Shown here: positions 9,728-23,700 of the stretch, piece after piece
Numbering within the stretch: the first letter of the stretch is position 1
Layout of the letters: the number at the start of each line of letters is the position of its first letter
Assembly (NCBI RefSeq): GCF_963678635.1
Contig: NC_087062.1
Span: 52,958,473 to 53,022,472 of the forward strand
From: Symsagittifera roscoffensis
Lineage: Eukaryota; Xenacoelomorpha; Acoela; Convolutidae
DNA: 64,000 bases
Reading direction: 5' to 3'
Made by a program: the position numbers and the translations under genes
The notes under the pieces: model-generated
What the model saw: the letters and a program-made list of their open reading frames with translations, nothing else
The model's database searches: none
What the model was told of the DNA's origin: nothing

Positions 9728-12583
9728 TCTTACATTTCGGGATGGAAAACAAATAAGCAAAAACAAAACACTGCGAGTTTAACAGAACTTACTTTTATTT
9801 CAAACAAATTTTTAGTTTTTAACATAAAATTGTCTCACAGTGCCTCTCAAAAAGAAGACTGAACAATTGGATTGGATGAATAAAAAAACAATTGTGAAGA
9901 GACCTGAAGCGTTCATTCAAGCATACTAACTCATTCAAAGATTTGATATTTCTGGGCTGCATAACGGAAAAGACCCCATGAAAAGAATGCAAATGTTTTG
10001 CAATAAGGGAGATGAATCGGGAGGTGCACTGACTGCTTTGCCAGACAATCGGCCGGCCGCTGAGTAAAAATTGCTAGCAAATCATGGTTACAGATGGAAC
10101 CCAGCTTTTTTATCCTTCAACGAATTTTGGTACAATTGAATCTAAGTATTCAATAAAACTTGATACCTCGCTTACAGCTATATCGAAAACCCCCGATAAA
10201 TCTGCATTTAGACACATATGCAGATTATCTGAGACAGGTAGAGCTACCCACTGAACCGAGGGCTGTACGAGCGTTGTTGACAACGGGTGGCCTCGAACGA
10301 AGAAACTTCACCGGCGCTACGTGAAAGTCTATGGACTTTTTCAAGTGAAGTTGAACGTTGGGGGGATAAATATCTACACTAGGACCTATGTCAAAACAGA
10401 TAGCGACCAAATGGGGCAGATCTATTTGCGACAAGAAGAACTTAAGGTCCGCAGTACACATAGGGTACAAGGCAGATGTGACTGCACATCTGCTAGATAC
10501 CAATGGGAAGAAAATTGGAGTAACAGGACTACTGGATACAGGAGCAGTGGTAAGCGTGATGCCAATAAAAACATGGGAAGGAATGGTATTCACGAGGGAA
10601 AATCTAATTACAACGAACCTCATATTGGCGGCCGCCAACCGCGGAGCAATTTACGTGGCCGGAAGGACACCAATAACGGTCCTTCACATGGGAGGACGCA
10701 ATCTTTCGATGCGCTTCCTGGTGGTTGAGAATTTAGACGACTCAGACCAATTCATCCTGGGCCGTGATTTTGTCTGGAGCTTCGATGTGATGATTGGCTT
10801 GAACAACGGTCTAATAGGGATTAGAAACACGCACTGGAATTATGTTAAGAAACCAATTAAATGAATAATAACAGATGAGAACAATGTACCAATCTTTTTA
10901 GATAGAAAGGTAAAAATACAGCCGAGTCAAGCTGTAATAGCAATTTTTAGAATGAGAAATTTAATTTCGTTATGTGATAGTAAACAGGTTTGTTTTGGTA
11001 CCCGACCCATATAGTCAAAACTCGGTGATTTTAGGCCAGAGCTTTTCCGTAACACGAAACGGGCTGTGTACCAGTGTGTTGTTGAACACACTGGACACCA
11101 CGGTTACGACCCATCGTGCAAAGAAACTTGGTTACGCTTTGCCGATGAAAACCGACAATGAGGAGACACAACACTTGAAGAGATGTAGTGTGAAAGACTG
11201 CCCGAATCATGCTGATAAGGATACAATTTTAACGAGAATTGATGATAATTTTAAATCTATTGTTAAACAGTTTTCAATGAAATCTGAAACGGATGACGGC
11301 TTGTCGAGCTACTCGAATTTTCCAGAAAGCCTCTCGTCATACAAACTGGAATCCGACAAACCGGTTTTGCTGGAAATAGAACACTTGAGAGGGAAAATAG
11401 GTGAGGGAGATCTTGAGTCATTAAGCGCGGTTTTAAATCGGAATGCGGACGTATTTTCAAAACATAAGGCGGACATCGGTTGCTGGAACTTCGTCGAACA
11501 CGAAATAGAATTAGAGGAAGGCGCCATTCCTCATAGGGAAGGCGCAAGCCGAATGAAGCCTCAACAATTGGAACCTTGTGATGTGTTACGTGGATGACGT
11601 GGTCATAGCAACACGTACCCTTGAAGATCACATTGATCGGCTAGGGGAGTTCTTTGGCTGCATGAAGAGAGCAGGTTTGAAATGTAAACCATCGAAATGT
11701 GAGATACTAAGGGATTTAATCAAGTATCTAGGAAGAATGAATTTCACGCTCATCTAGATTAAACAGAACATAGATTAAGCGGACTTGTTGAATTGCTTTT
11801 TGCAACTTACGTCTCTAAAATTGTAGAGCTATGGAGATCCAAAAACACATGGTTAAATTCCCTTCATTTTGTTCCGACTTTCGATACGAAAGTAACGGAA
11901 TATTTGTGCTCGGGGTGTGTTTTTTTTTCTTCAGACAAATTTCGACGTTTTTACTAGCCATTTTTGACAGAATTTGTTTTAATCGTTCGAAAGGTATTGT
12001 TGTCCTGAGCCTAAATTCAAAAGATATTTTACCTGTGATTGCTTTTCGTAAAGTTATAGATTTAAAAATGCCATTTCGGCCAATTTGGGACAACTAACGG
12101 TGGCGTGTCACGTAGCCGATTACCCGGAGAGCCAAAAAGTAAATTCGTCCCAGGATAGCCGAAAAATTAATCTTTTCCCGGATAGCCGAAAAATAAATTC
12201 GTTCCCGGATAACTGAAATTTTTGATCTATTAACAATTACCCCCCTACCCATTTCTTATTAATAGGCGGGGGGTTTGTTTCTAGGGACAATAGGGGGGAC
12301 AAAACTTGAAGAGATCATACAAATTTACTTAAAAACATTGTTTTGTTTTCTTTTATTTGGAGTACCCCCCTTTCTCTAACCCCCCACCCACACACTTAGT
12401 CGCATCTTCCTCCTTCCCACTCCCTTCCCCTCTCCCACTCACCGCCTCCTCCTACCATACATTTACCCCACTATGACCCCCGGCAAAAAAAAATAAACGC
12501 GTTTAAAAATAAACGCCGTTTTTGGGTTTTTTTTGAAAAAATTTTATTAAAAAAATTGCGTTTTCAGCGCGCGCTCCCCTTTA
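9097..12583 (+). repeat. Tandem array unit 2 (about 3.49 kb)
   Basis: Collinear with unit 1 and very close to it, including the gypsy fragment, the reverse R1 halves and the insert. Differences from unit 1 are scattered substitutions and small length changes in homopolymer tracts. This points to recent segmental duplication by unequal exchange. Confidence 0.8.
10200..11745 (+). mobile_element. Ty3/gypsy LTR-retrotransposon fragment 2 (fossil)
   Basis: Same parts in the same order as fragment 1: the protease region with LLDTGA motif (about 10525-10545), a linker, and a short reverse-transcriptase segment. Broken, with several breaks. It shares the overall truncated structure of fragment 1, so the two descend from one already damaged copy. 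Confidence 0.8.
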
Positions 12584-13217
12584 AAGTTAGCATATACTAA
12601 AAAAATTTAGGGTTTGTCGGCCGAAAATGGATATAATAAAACTTACCAAAGAGGGTGCCTTTGGTTGGTGAGGGGTGTCGAATCCCTGTAGTAGTCAGAC
12701 TTTTGTTGTTAATTACTTAAATGAGAGTAAAAAAATTAGCCAATCCAATCTCTTAAAAATGTTCAGAATTTTGTAAGCTAACAGTCTGCAGTTTTGAGCA
12801 TTTTTTGTCCAATCAAAATGCGTCTAAAGTGTCTTCTGATTTAATTTAGCTAAAACCGGAGGTATTTTTTTTTTCGGCTATCCGGGAATGCGGCTCCGTG
12901 GGTACGCACTCCAATTAACGCGCGATATATTTCGCGTTTTTAACGCGTAAGCGGAGATTTAATCCGATCTAGAAATCGTTCCAAATTGATTGAAAGAAGC
13001 TTATTTGCCATAATTGATTGTTAGTAGCAGCGAGATCTGTTTTTTTTGTACTTTATATGGCGTGTGGGGCGATGATTTTCAGAAAAAATTTCAACTTTTA
13101 CAAAAAAAAATTTCATTTGTTTTAATACATTCAATTTTTTTTTATTATTACTGCTCCATAAATCTTTAAAGGCAGTCAGAACGTTCAGGGCTTCGCCTTG
13201 ATACGAGCAGTCTTCTT
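11875..13217 (-). repeat. R1 repeat copy in reverse orientation, split by the same insert
   Basis: 11875-12095 and 12912-13217 are the two R1 halves; 12095-12912 is the insert described at 8590-9424. The interruption point is the same, as expected of a duplicated unit rather than an independent insertion. Confidence 0.7.
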
Positions 13218-13690
13218 ACATTTCGGGATGGCAAACAAATAAGCAAAAACAAAACACTGCGAGTTTAACAGAACTTACTTTTATTTCAAACAAATTTTTA
13301 GTTTTTAATATAAAATTGTCTCACAGTGCCTCTCAAAAAGAAGACTGAACAATTGGATTGGATGAATAAAAAAACAATTGTGAAGAGACCTGAAGCGTTC
13401 ATTCAAGCATACTAACTCATTCAAAGTTTTGATAATTCTGGGCTGCATAACGGAAAAGACCCATGAAAAGAATGCAAATGTTTTGCAATAAGGGAGATGA
13501 ATCGGGAGGTGCACTGACTGCTTTGCCAGACAATTGGCCAGCCGCTGAGTAAAAATTGCTAGCAAATCATGGTTACAGATGGAACCCAGCTTTTTTATCC
13601 TTCAACGAATTTTGGTACAATTGAATCTAAGTATTCAATAAAACTTGATACCTCGCTTACAGCTATATCGAAAACCCCCGATAAATCTGC
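12584..13690 (+). repeat. Tandem array unit 3, leader part
   Basis: Repeats the first ~1.1 kb of units 1 and 2 (insert remainder, R1 half, noncoding leader) and then continues into a much longer gypsy element rather than a truncated one. It marks where the array meets the longer copy. Confidence 0.75.
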
Positions 13691-16600
13691 ATTTAGACAC
13701 ATATGCAGATTATCTGAGACAGGTAGAGCTACCCACTGAACCGAGGGCTGTACGAGCGTTGTTGACAACGGGTGGCCTCGAACGAAGAAACTTCACCGGC
13801 GCTACGTGAAAGTCTATGGACTTTTTCAAGTGAAGTTGAACGTTGGCGGGATAAATATCTACACTAGGACCTATGTCAAAACAGATAGCGACCAAATGGG
13901 GCAGATCTATTTGGGACAAGAAGAACTTAAGGTCCGCAGTACACATAGGGTACAAGGCAGATGTGACTGCACATCTGCTAGATACCAATGGGAAGAAAAT
14001 TGGAGTAACAGGACTACTGGATACAGGAGCAGTGGTAAGCGTGATGCCAATAAAAACATGGGAAGGAAGGGTATTCACGAGGGAAAATCTAATTACAACG
14101 AACCTCAGATTGGCTGCCGCCAACAGCGGAGCAATTTACGTGGCCGGAAGGACACCAATAACGGTCCTTCACATGGGAGGACGCAATCTTTAGATGAGCT
14201 TCCTGGTGGTTGAGAACTTAGACGAATCAGACCAATTCATCCTGGGCCGTGATTTTGTCTGGAGCTTCGATGTGATGATTGACTTGAACAACGATCTAAT
14301 AGGGATTAGAAACCCGCACTGGAAGTATGTTAAGAAACCAATTAATAGAATAATAACAGATGAGAACAATGTACCAATCTTTTTTGATAGAAAGGTAAAA
14401 CTACAGCCGAGACAAGCTGTAATAGCAATTTTTGAAATGAGAAATTTAAATTCGTTAAGTTATAGTAAACAAGTTGGTTACGCTTTGCCGATGAAAACCG
14501 ACTATGAGGAGACACAGCACTTGAAGAGATGTAGTATGAAAGACTGCCCGAATCATGCTGATAAGGATAAAATTTCAACGAGAATTGATGATAATTTTAA
14601 ATCTATTATTAAACAGTTTTCAATGAAATCTGAATCGGTTGACGGCTTGTCACGCTACTCCAATTTTCCAGAACGCCCCTCGTCATACAAACTAGAATCC
14701 GACAAACCGGTTTTTCCGGAGATAGAACACTTGAGAGGGAAAATAGGTGAGGGAGATCTTGAGTCATTAAGCGCGGTTTTAAATCGGAATGCGGACGTAT
14801 TTTCAAAACATAAGGCGGACATCGGTTGCTGCAACTTCGTTGAACACGAAATAGAATTAGAGGAAGGCGCCATTCCTCATAGGGAAGGTACAAACCGAAT
14901 GACGCCTCATAAATCGGAAGCGTGCCGAGCGGAAGTAGAAATGTTGCTCGAAGACGACATGATAGAACACTCGAAATTGCCTTGGGCTTGCGGGGTAGTC
15001 ATGGCAAGGAAGAAGAGGGGGCAGCTTAGGTTCTCTTGTAACTTTCGTACTTAAACATGCGTAAAAAATCGTACCCAATACCGCGAAGGGACGAGAGCCT
15101 CTCAAAACTTGGTGACGCCAAGTTCTTCACCACACTGGACTTGGGTTCTGCCTTCTGGCAGGTCCCTCTGCGGAAGAAGGACAGAGAAAAGACCGGATTC
15201 ACATGTGAATTGGGGTTGTACCAGTGGAAGAGGATGCCCTTTGGCTTGTACATCATCATGGCAGTTTTTCAAAGACTGATGGCTCAGGCTTTGACCAGAG
15301 TGACAAAGAAGTAAGGGAACCTTGTGATGTGTTACGTGGATGACGTGGTCATGGCAACACTCACCTTGGAAGACCACATTGATCGGCTCGATGAGGTCTT
15401 TGGCTGCATGAAAAGAGCAGGCTTGAAATGCAAATCGTCGAAATGTGAAACCTTTAGGGATTCAATCAAGTATCTAGGAAGAATGGTGGACAGGCATCTC
15501 GTGAGGCCGGACAAAAAGCAGTGGAGGCTGTGTTGACATGGAAGGCTCCCAGAACGGACACGCCACTCATGAGCTTCCTAGAGTTTGCCAATTATTACCG
15601 TGAGATCATAAAAAGATATGCAGACAAGGTGTACCTATGCAGAAACTGATGCGCAACAAAGGAAAGAAGTTCGAATGGAACGATGAAGCTCAAGCTGCCT
15701 TCGAGAACATAAAGCGGGAACTGTGCGAAGCGCCAGTGCTAGGCATGCCTACAGAGAAGAGCATGTATGTTCTGGATACAGATGCATCAGTAGTGGCCAT
15801 GTCAGGAATACTGCATCAAGAGCAAGAATAGAATAGGAAAACAGTTCTCCGTCCCATTGCATATGGCAGTAAAATGTTGAGTGACATTGAAATGAAGTAT
15901 GGTGCACCAAAGGCAGAAATATTTGCAGTAGTCACATTCGTGGAGAAGTACTGCGCATACTTAGGGCGCGCTTTCTTTAAGTTACGCGTGGACAATAGAG
16001 CGTCATCCTGGTTGAAGTCGTACTCGATGGACCAGAGCTATATTGGTCGGTGGATAGTGAAATTAGACGGCTACCACATGACAATCAAGCACAGGATGCG
16101 TGACAAACACCAGAATGCTGACAACTTCAGCAAGAAGACTGAATTTTATAAAAGACTAGAACAGAAACAAGCCAATCAGGCGGAAATCAAGGAAGAGTTC
16201 TCAGTTCTGAATAAAGAAACTTATGAGGCGCTTCCCCTGACAAGATGGTTGGATAAATCTGGACATCCGATTCCGGGACAACCCGAGTTACCGGTGGAAA
16301 AGGCAACGGAAATAAAGATTTTATCAAAGAAAGACCCGGTGCCTTTGGATCTGTTGCTGCGCTCAAACCTGGTCCAGCAAGAACTCTCTCGTATGAACAT
16401 AAAATGGTTCAGGTCACTCCGCAAGTAATGCGGATGCTGGGTGAATTGTTGGAGACAAAAGTGACTAGAGATGACCCCGAGTGGGCAGCAGCCATGGCAT
16501 TGCTAACAGTCAGTGAGAAGGTAAAGATTATGCCATCAAGATGTCAACAAAGGGATTGTAGGACAATAGTTCAGCAACTAGCGTCCTCATTACCCCAAAA

Positions 16601-18600
16601 CGTCTTGGCAATTATATCATACAAACGGCAAGAACAGGTGAAAGGGACTCAAAGAAAAACCGTCGCTTTTGAGGATCAGGATCAGAAAGGCGAAAGGGTT
16701 GAACAAAACCTGGACAAAGAAAGTTTGTCCGGGGAGAAGGAAATTGATGGGAACAGGATCAATAAGACCCACGACAAGAAAATTTGTCCGGGGAGTCAGG
16801 TATAGAGGAAAATGGCCAAGGTCAAGGTGAGGAACAAGACCTGGAGGATAAAATTTTGTCCGGGGAGTTCAGATGGATGAGCAGAGCTCATAAAACTTAT
16901 CCCAAGGAGAAAACGTGCTCCGAGGCAGACTCTTCCATTGATGACAACTCAAGGAATTCAGGAATTGACATCTACTCAAACAGGAACTCGAACGTGGGAT
17001 TGGAATTGTCAGAGCTAGCGATCCACACATTACTAGTGGAGGCTCGAGCAAGAGACTTGGACAGAGAGATATATCAAGAACCTGACATTGATCGCTACCT
17101 GGAACTTAGCGAAACAGTCTTTGACAACGCAGCAGATGACCTAGAAACGATAGCGGTATCGAAATGATCGATGAGTTTGTTGCCGCAGAAAGAAGTAGTC
17201 AGGACTGATCTTCAACCCTTCAGACAAGAGACAGAGCCATTGGCGATAATTTGGTGCGTGAAGATGGCAGATGACACGCAACAGCTCAATGAAACGAATA
17301 GTCAAATGAAGGTCATGAAGACATATTTGAAGGCGAGATACAGACTCTCAGATCTACTAAGAGCACAAAGAAATGACCGCATGACGAGCAATTTAAAAAG
17401 GTGGATCGAAAATGGAACACCAGACAAAGATGACCTGGAGGAAGACAGTTACCGTATTCTGAGACAGTACTTTATGCAGAAAGTGGGAAGGTTATATCTG
17501 AACAAGGACGGGATTGTGGCTTGTATGAGAAGAGAAGGAGACAAAATCCTGTGCCGCAACTCTGTTAGACAGAACTTTTATTCAGGTCGCATAATCAGAT
17601 GGGCCATGAGGGAATCGACAAAGATTACCAGAGGATCCTGAAGCGCTTTGAGTGGCCTGGAATGAAGAAGGCATGCGAGAAGTGGGTAACAGCATGTCCG
17701 TCATGCCAACAGGTCAAGAATCCAAGGAAATTGCGATTTCCCTTGCAGTAGATTGAGTCATCTGAATTCAACGAGATGGTGCAGATTGACCACCAGAAAA
17801 TATGTATGACAGACAGTGGCTATAATCAGGTCTTAGTCATGATCGACCACTTCACGAAGTATGCAGAGGCCGTGCCTTGCATAAAGGCTTCAGCAGAAGA
17901 GACGTGCAATCAACTAATCAATACGTGGATAGCGAGACATGGTTGTCCGATGACGTTTCAATCGGATAAAGTAACAGCTTTCGTAGGAGAACTTACGAAA
18001 GAGCTCATGAGACGCTCACAAGTGGCTCAAGCTTACTCCACGACATACCATCCTTAGACGAATGGCTTAGTGGAAAGGCAAAATCGGACGTTGGCGTCGA
18101 TGCTGAGGGTATATTGTTCCAGGTACATGACCGATTGGGACATATACGTTCCACAGGTGATTGGAGCTTACAACAGCATGCAACACTCCACCTTGTGGAG
18201 TTAGTCCACATATGATGTTAACCGGACACGAGAAGTCTTTGCCCTTGACTTTCTTTCACCCAGAGTATGAGGGGAAGAAAACATCACCACAAGTCTACGT
18301 AAGTGGTGTGATTAGACTTCAACAAGAACTAAACGACTTGTGTAGAGAGAACACTCAGCAGGCACAGGCAAGGCAGAGGAAAAGGTTCGACAAAAAAGCA
18401 GCTGGTGCGAAAGCTTACTCGGTGGGAGACTACGTATGGGTATTTCAAAACGAAAAAGCTCGCTCCTAAAGAAATAGAATGGACCCTTCATGATTACAGA
18501 AGTACACCAGGAGGCACGTTTTTATAGGCTGAGTACCAGCCGAGCCGCTCACTACGAAAACCTTAAACGACACAACCCATCTACGTAAGACTGGTGTATA
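13690..18600 (+). mobile_element. Ty3/gypsy LTR retrotransposon, pol region (fossil)
   Basis: Parts in order: aspartic protease (about 13960-14330, LLDTGA motif), reverse transcriptase (about 14880-15540, with YVDD near 15335), RNase H (about 15640-16140, LDTDAS motif), a long charged linker (16150-17170), and integrase (17170-18470) with an HHCC-like region (CPSCQQ, about 17695) and a catalytic core (VQIDHQ, MIDHFTKY). The protease-RT-RNase H-integrase order is that of Ty3/gypsy. No clear gag precedes the protease. The element is broken, with roughly ten breaks across pol. It is more complete than the two array fragments upstream and close to them in sequence. Confidence 0.85.
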
Positions 18601-20360
18601 CCTGCAGACATGGAAGAAGGGGATTATTTGATGATGGACCCTGCCTGTGAGGTCAATGAGAAGGGCAACAAGGTAAAGAATAATGGGAATGAGGTCGAAA
18701 AGGAAGCATCAAGTCCACCTGGATCTCAAAGAGATGATTGAAGCAGATGAAGAAAACTTACTTACTCAGAAGAGATGGCAAGACCCCGAACAGATAGAGG
18801 TCCTCAAGAATTTGGAACCACATACAGACGACACAGAGTGACAGGACAAGACTCACGAAGAAAAAAAATTTTACGGAGATGACTTCGTAGTGGACAGGAT
18901 AGAGCTGAAGAAAATAGTCGAAGAAGTGGTGGGTCTAGAAGAAACAACCGTGTCGTAAGACATCGACATAGTCGATGAACGCGATGAGGAGTGGATCGAT
19001 TACCGGTCCAAGACCGAGGTAGAACTCGACGACAGAGTCAGAGTGACATCCGATACAGAGTGACAGGACAAGACTCGCGAAGAAATAAAAACCTTACGGA
19101 GATGACTTCGTAGTGGACAGGATAGATCTGAAGAAGATAGAGGAAGAAGTGGTGGACCTAGAAGAAACAACCGTGTCGCAAGACATCGACATAGTCGAAG
19201 ACCGCGATGAGGAGTGGATCGATGACCGGTCCAAGCCCGAGGTAGAATTCGACGACAGAGTCAGAGTGACATCTGATACAGAGTGACAGGACAAGACTCA
19301 CGAATAAATAAAAACTTTACGGAGATGACTTTGTAGTGGACAGGATAGATCTGAAGAAGATAGTGGAAAAAGTGGTGGACATAGAAGAAATAACCGTGTC
19401 GCAAGACATCGACTTAGTCGACGACCGCGATGAGGAGTGGATCGATGACCGGTCCAAGACCGAGGTAGAATTCGATGACGAGCAACAGCAATCCTACGAA
19501 CAAAACTTGACGACTCTGCGCGTTTTGGAATGGCTGAACAAAATGACGTCGGACCCAAAGGAGACCAGTGTCACGATTCAAGATGTAGATCGTCAGAGCA
19601 TGAAATACACAAAAACCGAAAAGGATGATCCTTCCTGGGCGGCCCAGGAAGGGCAACTACTCATTCCTGCATCCAATCTCGATTTATTATCCGGTATGCG
19701 ATCAATGGGGACGTCGATGGATATTTTTGTCCTAGGAGTGGGGGTAGGACTTACCCACTCTGAAAAATTATTAGTAGAAAAATTAAGAGTAGCACGAGAG
19801 AGACAGGTGATCTGGAAGTAGAAACAGGCGAGGACCCTAAGAAACCGGACATATGGAGAGTAGTTGAGTCATAGTTTAACTTGCCGAACGAGTACTTAAG
19901 TAGCATAATTTTGACCGATAGCGATTTTATTCTTACAAATAGGACATGTGCGATAGCAATCACAGCGGACATGAGTTGTAGGACAGCGTTAGCAGCGGAT
20001 TTTAAAAAAGGATTATAAAAAAAAACATAGTTTTCCTCTGGAAGCAAAGACCAGGGAAAGAAGGCGTAGCAGCCTTGCCTACGGCCGCGTCGCAGATACC
20101 GGGAAAGTATCTATAATTCGTGGTGACGAGGGCGACGGAGAAGCAGCATGTGGACCCGAACACCTAGTCTTGTCCTTGACGAGACTGAGAGACTTCCTTG
20201 CGGAGAGGGAGATGAAGGAACTCTCGCTTCCAGTATACGACCCGAACCGAGGACGACGACTGCATCCACGGGAGCTGTATGCACTGATACACGTGATGTT
20301 TTCTGATACTAACATTCAAGTATACTTACATAAGAAATATTATTTGAGTATAAGCTGAGT
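18600..20360 (+). mobile_element. Acidic coding region downstream of the gypsy integrase (fossil)
   Basis: The strand stays codon-like with very acidic composition (stretches rich in D and E around 19340-19490). A segment at about 20170-20350 includes REMKELSLPVYDPNRGRR. I recognise no known domain. Its position after integrase suggests a 3' extension of the same element. It is broken, with several breaks, and contains the 222-bp tandem repeat listed separately. Confidence 0.5.
18833..19490 (+). repeat. 222/223-bp tandem repeat, nearly three copies
   Basis: Units begin at 18833, 19055 and 19278, each starting ACAGAGTGACAGGACAAGAC; the third is slightly shorter. They lie in the acidic region after the gypsy integrase. 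Copies are closely similar, so the expansion is younger than the element. Confidence 0.85.
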
Positions 20361-20703
20361 TTAGGTTGCCTGCAGGAAGGTGTCATACTAAGTGTGTTGT
20401 GTGTGATATGTTATATGTTATGTATTAAGTGTTATGTTATTAAAACCCTGGGTAAGAAGGGATTAGTGACCATGAATAACCGAATGACGATCTTAGGAAT
20501 AGATCCAAAGTTTGGACTGTTCATTCTTAGGTCGAATTCCAAAGTTTTAGTGATAAACTAATTTTAATATATTTTAAGATCAAAATCTTTTTCATCTGAT
20601 TTGAATAAACTTTAATACAAAGTTAGAGTGACACTGACAAATGTGAGACTCGTGACTTTTTTCTAGATCCTGATTGATCGTTTAATTATTCGCCTGATTT
20701 CAA
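20361..20703. other. AT-rich noncoding gap inside the gypsy-related block
   Basis: Contains a TGTTATG-rich tract (about 20400-20440) and GAATAAA near 20603. This could be an LTR or untranslated segment between two elements, but I found no matching second copy in the window. So I cannot decide whether the coding block after it belongs to the same element. Confidence 0.35.
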
Positions 20704-23700
20704 TTGATCAAACTGATTATAGAATCGAATCTAAAAGAAGATGGACAACTCTTACTGGAACGAATTGATGGAACTGGTAGAGGCATACGATACGTAGGAC
20801 CGACCATAGATGCGATCTATCGTCGGCTGATGGATCGAGACTTCGCTCTGAAGGACCCAGAGGTAGCCATGTTGCTGGTCGCCTTAATAAACATGTTAGG
20901 GCATGATAACCGTGGGTACCGCCCCACGGAAGTCTCGCGAATTTAGTCAGCCAACGGAGGTGAGACCCCCAACTACGACAGGGAGAGTAACAATTCCGGA
21001 CCCGAGTGACACCCTAGGTGACCCAGTTGTGGAGCAAACAGTGAGCAAATTGATAGAAACAGCTGGACAATTGGTCGCTAATAGGAATGCACCAGGTTCC
21101 GGGGTGACTGCACCCTATGGAACAATAGATGATACGGGCAGAGTACAACTCTGCCAAGAGACGATGGCGAGAGTGGGAGTTAGTGATACAGCCTTACCAG
21201 CAAAGAGCTCTAAGGCCCCAGACAGGAAGATACATGAAATGCCGATGTAGAAAGTGTCCCGAAAGATTGACGTGCAGAAGAACAACCAGGTGAAGAAAAA
21301 CTTCACAGGAGTTCCCGATACGGATCCGCTGGCCTGGTTCAATCGATCGACTTGAAGCCCAGCAGTAAAACTGCAGCAACCGCCACTTGGGACATCACAT
21401 CTGATAGTGAGTGACAGCATGGTGAGAATACTCCAGAACCTGAGGACCCCTTGGATCACCACGGTGATGGCCTTTGGAGGTGCAACGATAGCCCAGATAT
21501 TTCGAATGGTGGAGCTGATGAACCAAGGGAGGATCCCTAACAAAATGATCCTAATAGGGACAAACAATGTATCTAGAGGCTCCGATGAGGAAGAGGCGCA
21601 ATGGGAGTCGATGAATGTGTGCCTATTCACTACTCTCTGGTAGAAATTCAAGTGCGCGGTACTGACCGTCTGCACCGTGCCCATGAGCACGAAAATGTTG
21701 ACATCGACAGGAAGAAGACATATTGAAGGAGTCATCTGGTGGAACAACATACTGAGAAATTTGGCGAGTCGGAATGCTGGACGGATGATCCTTATGGACA
21801 TTGAACACGAGCTAAGAGCCAGTTTGATAGTATAGAAGGTCAAGCCTGGATGAACCGAGTCTTCTATGAGCGACTGGAAGAAATGGAGGTCGAGCTCTTT
21901 GACACGGGAGTGCTAAAGAAGGAAGAAACAACGAACGAGCCGGCAACTTCAACCTTTGCGCCCAATAACCTAGAAACACGTCTGGGAACGGTCCCAGCGG
22001 TGACCTACAGGCCGCAAAGCTCTAGCGAGCCAAGGCAAAGCACAGATAAACAAGATCGATTGGGAGAAGCGCCAATAAGAAGAACCATTCATCCAAGACG
22101 AAGGTTAGGACCTGTCCACCCGACCGCGGAGACCACAAGCACCTCGAGATCAGAGACAAGAGACAGTGAGTACCAGCCGAGAGGAGCGACGACCAGACAG
22201 GAGCTCTTTGATGTGGTCGAGGCCCATACCTTCTCCCTGGCATATACACAAACAGGACCTGATGAAATTGAACCTTCAGACGGTGAGGTTTGCAGCAGAT
22301 GCCATAAGGATGTTAAATGGAGCGAGGTTATCCGTCAACGGACTGTACTCAATCGCACGCGTGGACTGGTTGATAGCAGCTGGCATAAACTTCAGCTCCA
22401 CGACCGCCTTGAGATTTCTGACTTAGAGGGACTGCCCTCAAACAATACGATGGGTCCAGTAAATGCAAGACCTTTGCAAGATGTAAAACTGAATCATGAT
22501 GAAGGAAATCGAGAAGAAAGGCCCGGAAGATTATTGACAACGAGAGCACCAATAGGACAACACGTGAAATTGTTCAGGCAGCTACGAACACCCCAAGGTC
22601 ACGTAAAAGTTAGAGCGTACCCAAATGTGGAATGAAAACGATTAGGAAAGAAGAGGCAATCTTTGCAGCGTATGACAAAGCAGAAATGAGAAAAGCAAAG
22701 ATTATGATAGTCGCGAACTCAGACTTCCAACGTACCTCCAAGTCTCTCTTTTAGCCTGACGTTATAATGTTAGCAGCGGTCGACCTGGACCTAATGCAGT
22801 CAGTGTCAATGGCAACCAGGGTACAACGACAGACGGAAATAAACCCAATTACAATCGTATTTGCCGGCATGAACTAGCATCTACACAGTAGGGGTTTCCT
22901 CAGCAGACTCAGAGAGCCTACGACGGCCGAAGTTGCTGTATGGCCAGCTATAAAGGATATCCTCGAATCGATGGGTGAAGTAGTGGACACCCTAAAAGAA
23001 GGTGCCTTCCCCAAAATAACACCGAGAGCAGTGTTTGCACTGTCTCCGGGATATGCACATCTCCCGGATAGACTGAAGTTTGTATACGCGATGGTGGCGT
23101 TGCTCTTTGAAGGGAAATATGATGTGATCATATCTGCCCCAAATCGCGGAATAGAGATGGAGGACCTAAGACCATTTAGGGCGGAATTACCTGCGATGTG
23201 GTCTGACATCTCGAATGCGATGCGAGGATTTAAGAACCATTCACTACATATGTTAGTGTTAGACGAATTACTGGGGTTGGAACTGTGGTACTTCAGCTGA
23301 CATTTTAAATTGAAACCAGAAATTGACGATGACCAACGAGTAATCGTAGCGATGTCAAACAATTTATGGCTCCGAGGAATGGAAGAAAAGGAGGAAGGAG
23401 CAAGAAGGAAAAATTCCAAGGAGACGAGGGCTCACTTGGAAGCGATGGTCCTGACAAGGAAACCAGATGCACTTGACCTCTCGAGTGCGGCTATTGGGCG
23501 CGGACGCTTTCGAGCAAGGCCCATTGGTGATCAGGAAAATCCATGCCTGGTGAAAGAGGTAAACCTGGCCAAAAATGCTGAAGAGAAGTCAGCCGAGAAT
23601 GTAAACAGAATGTGCCAAGTTACTCTGGAAGCTTTCTGAATACAGAATGTAAAGGGAGAAGAAGGCTTTGACCGGACTGACAACATGCTGGAAGGGTTAG

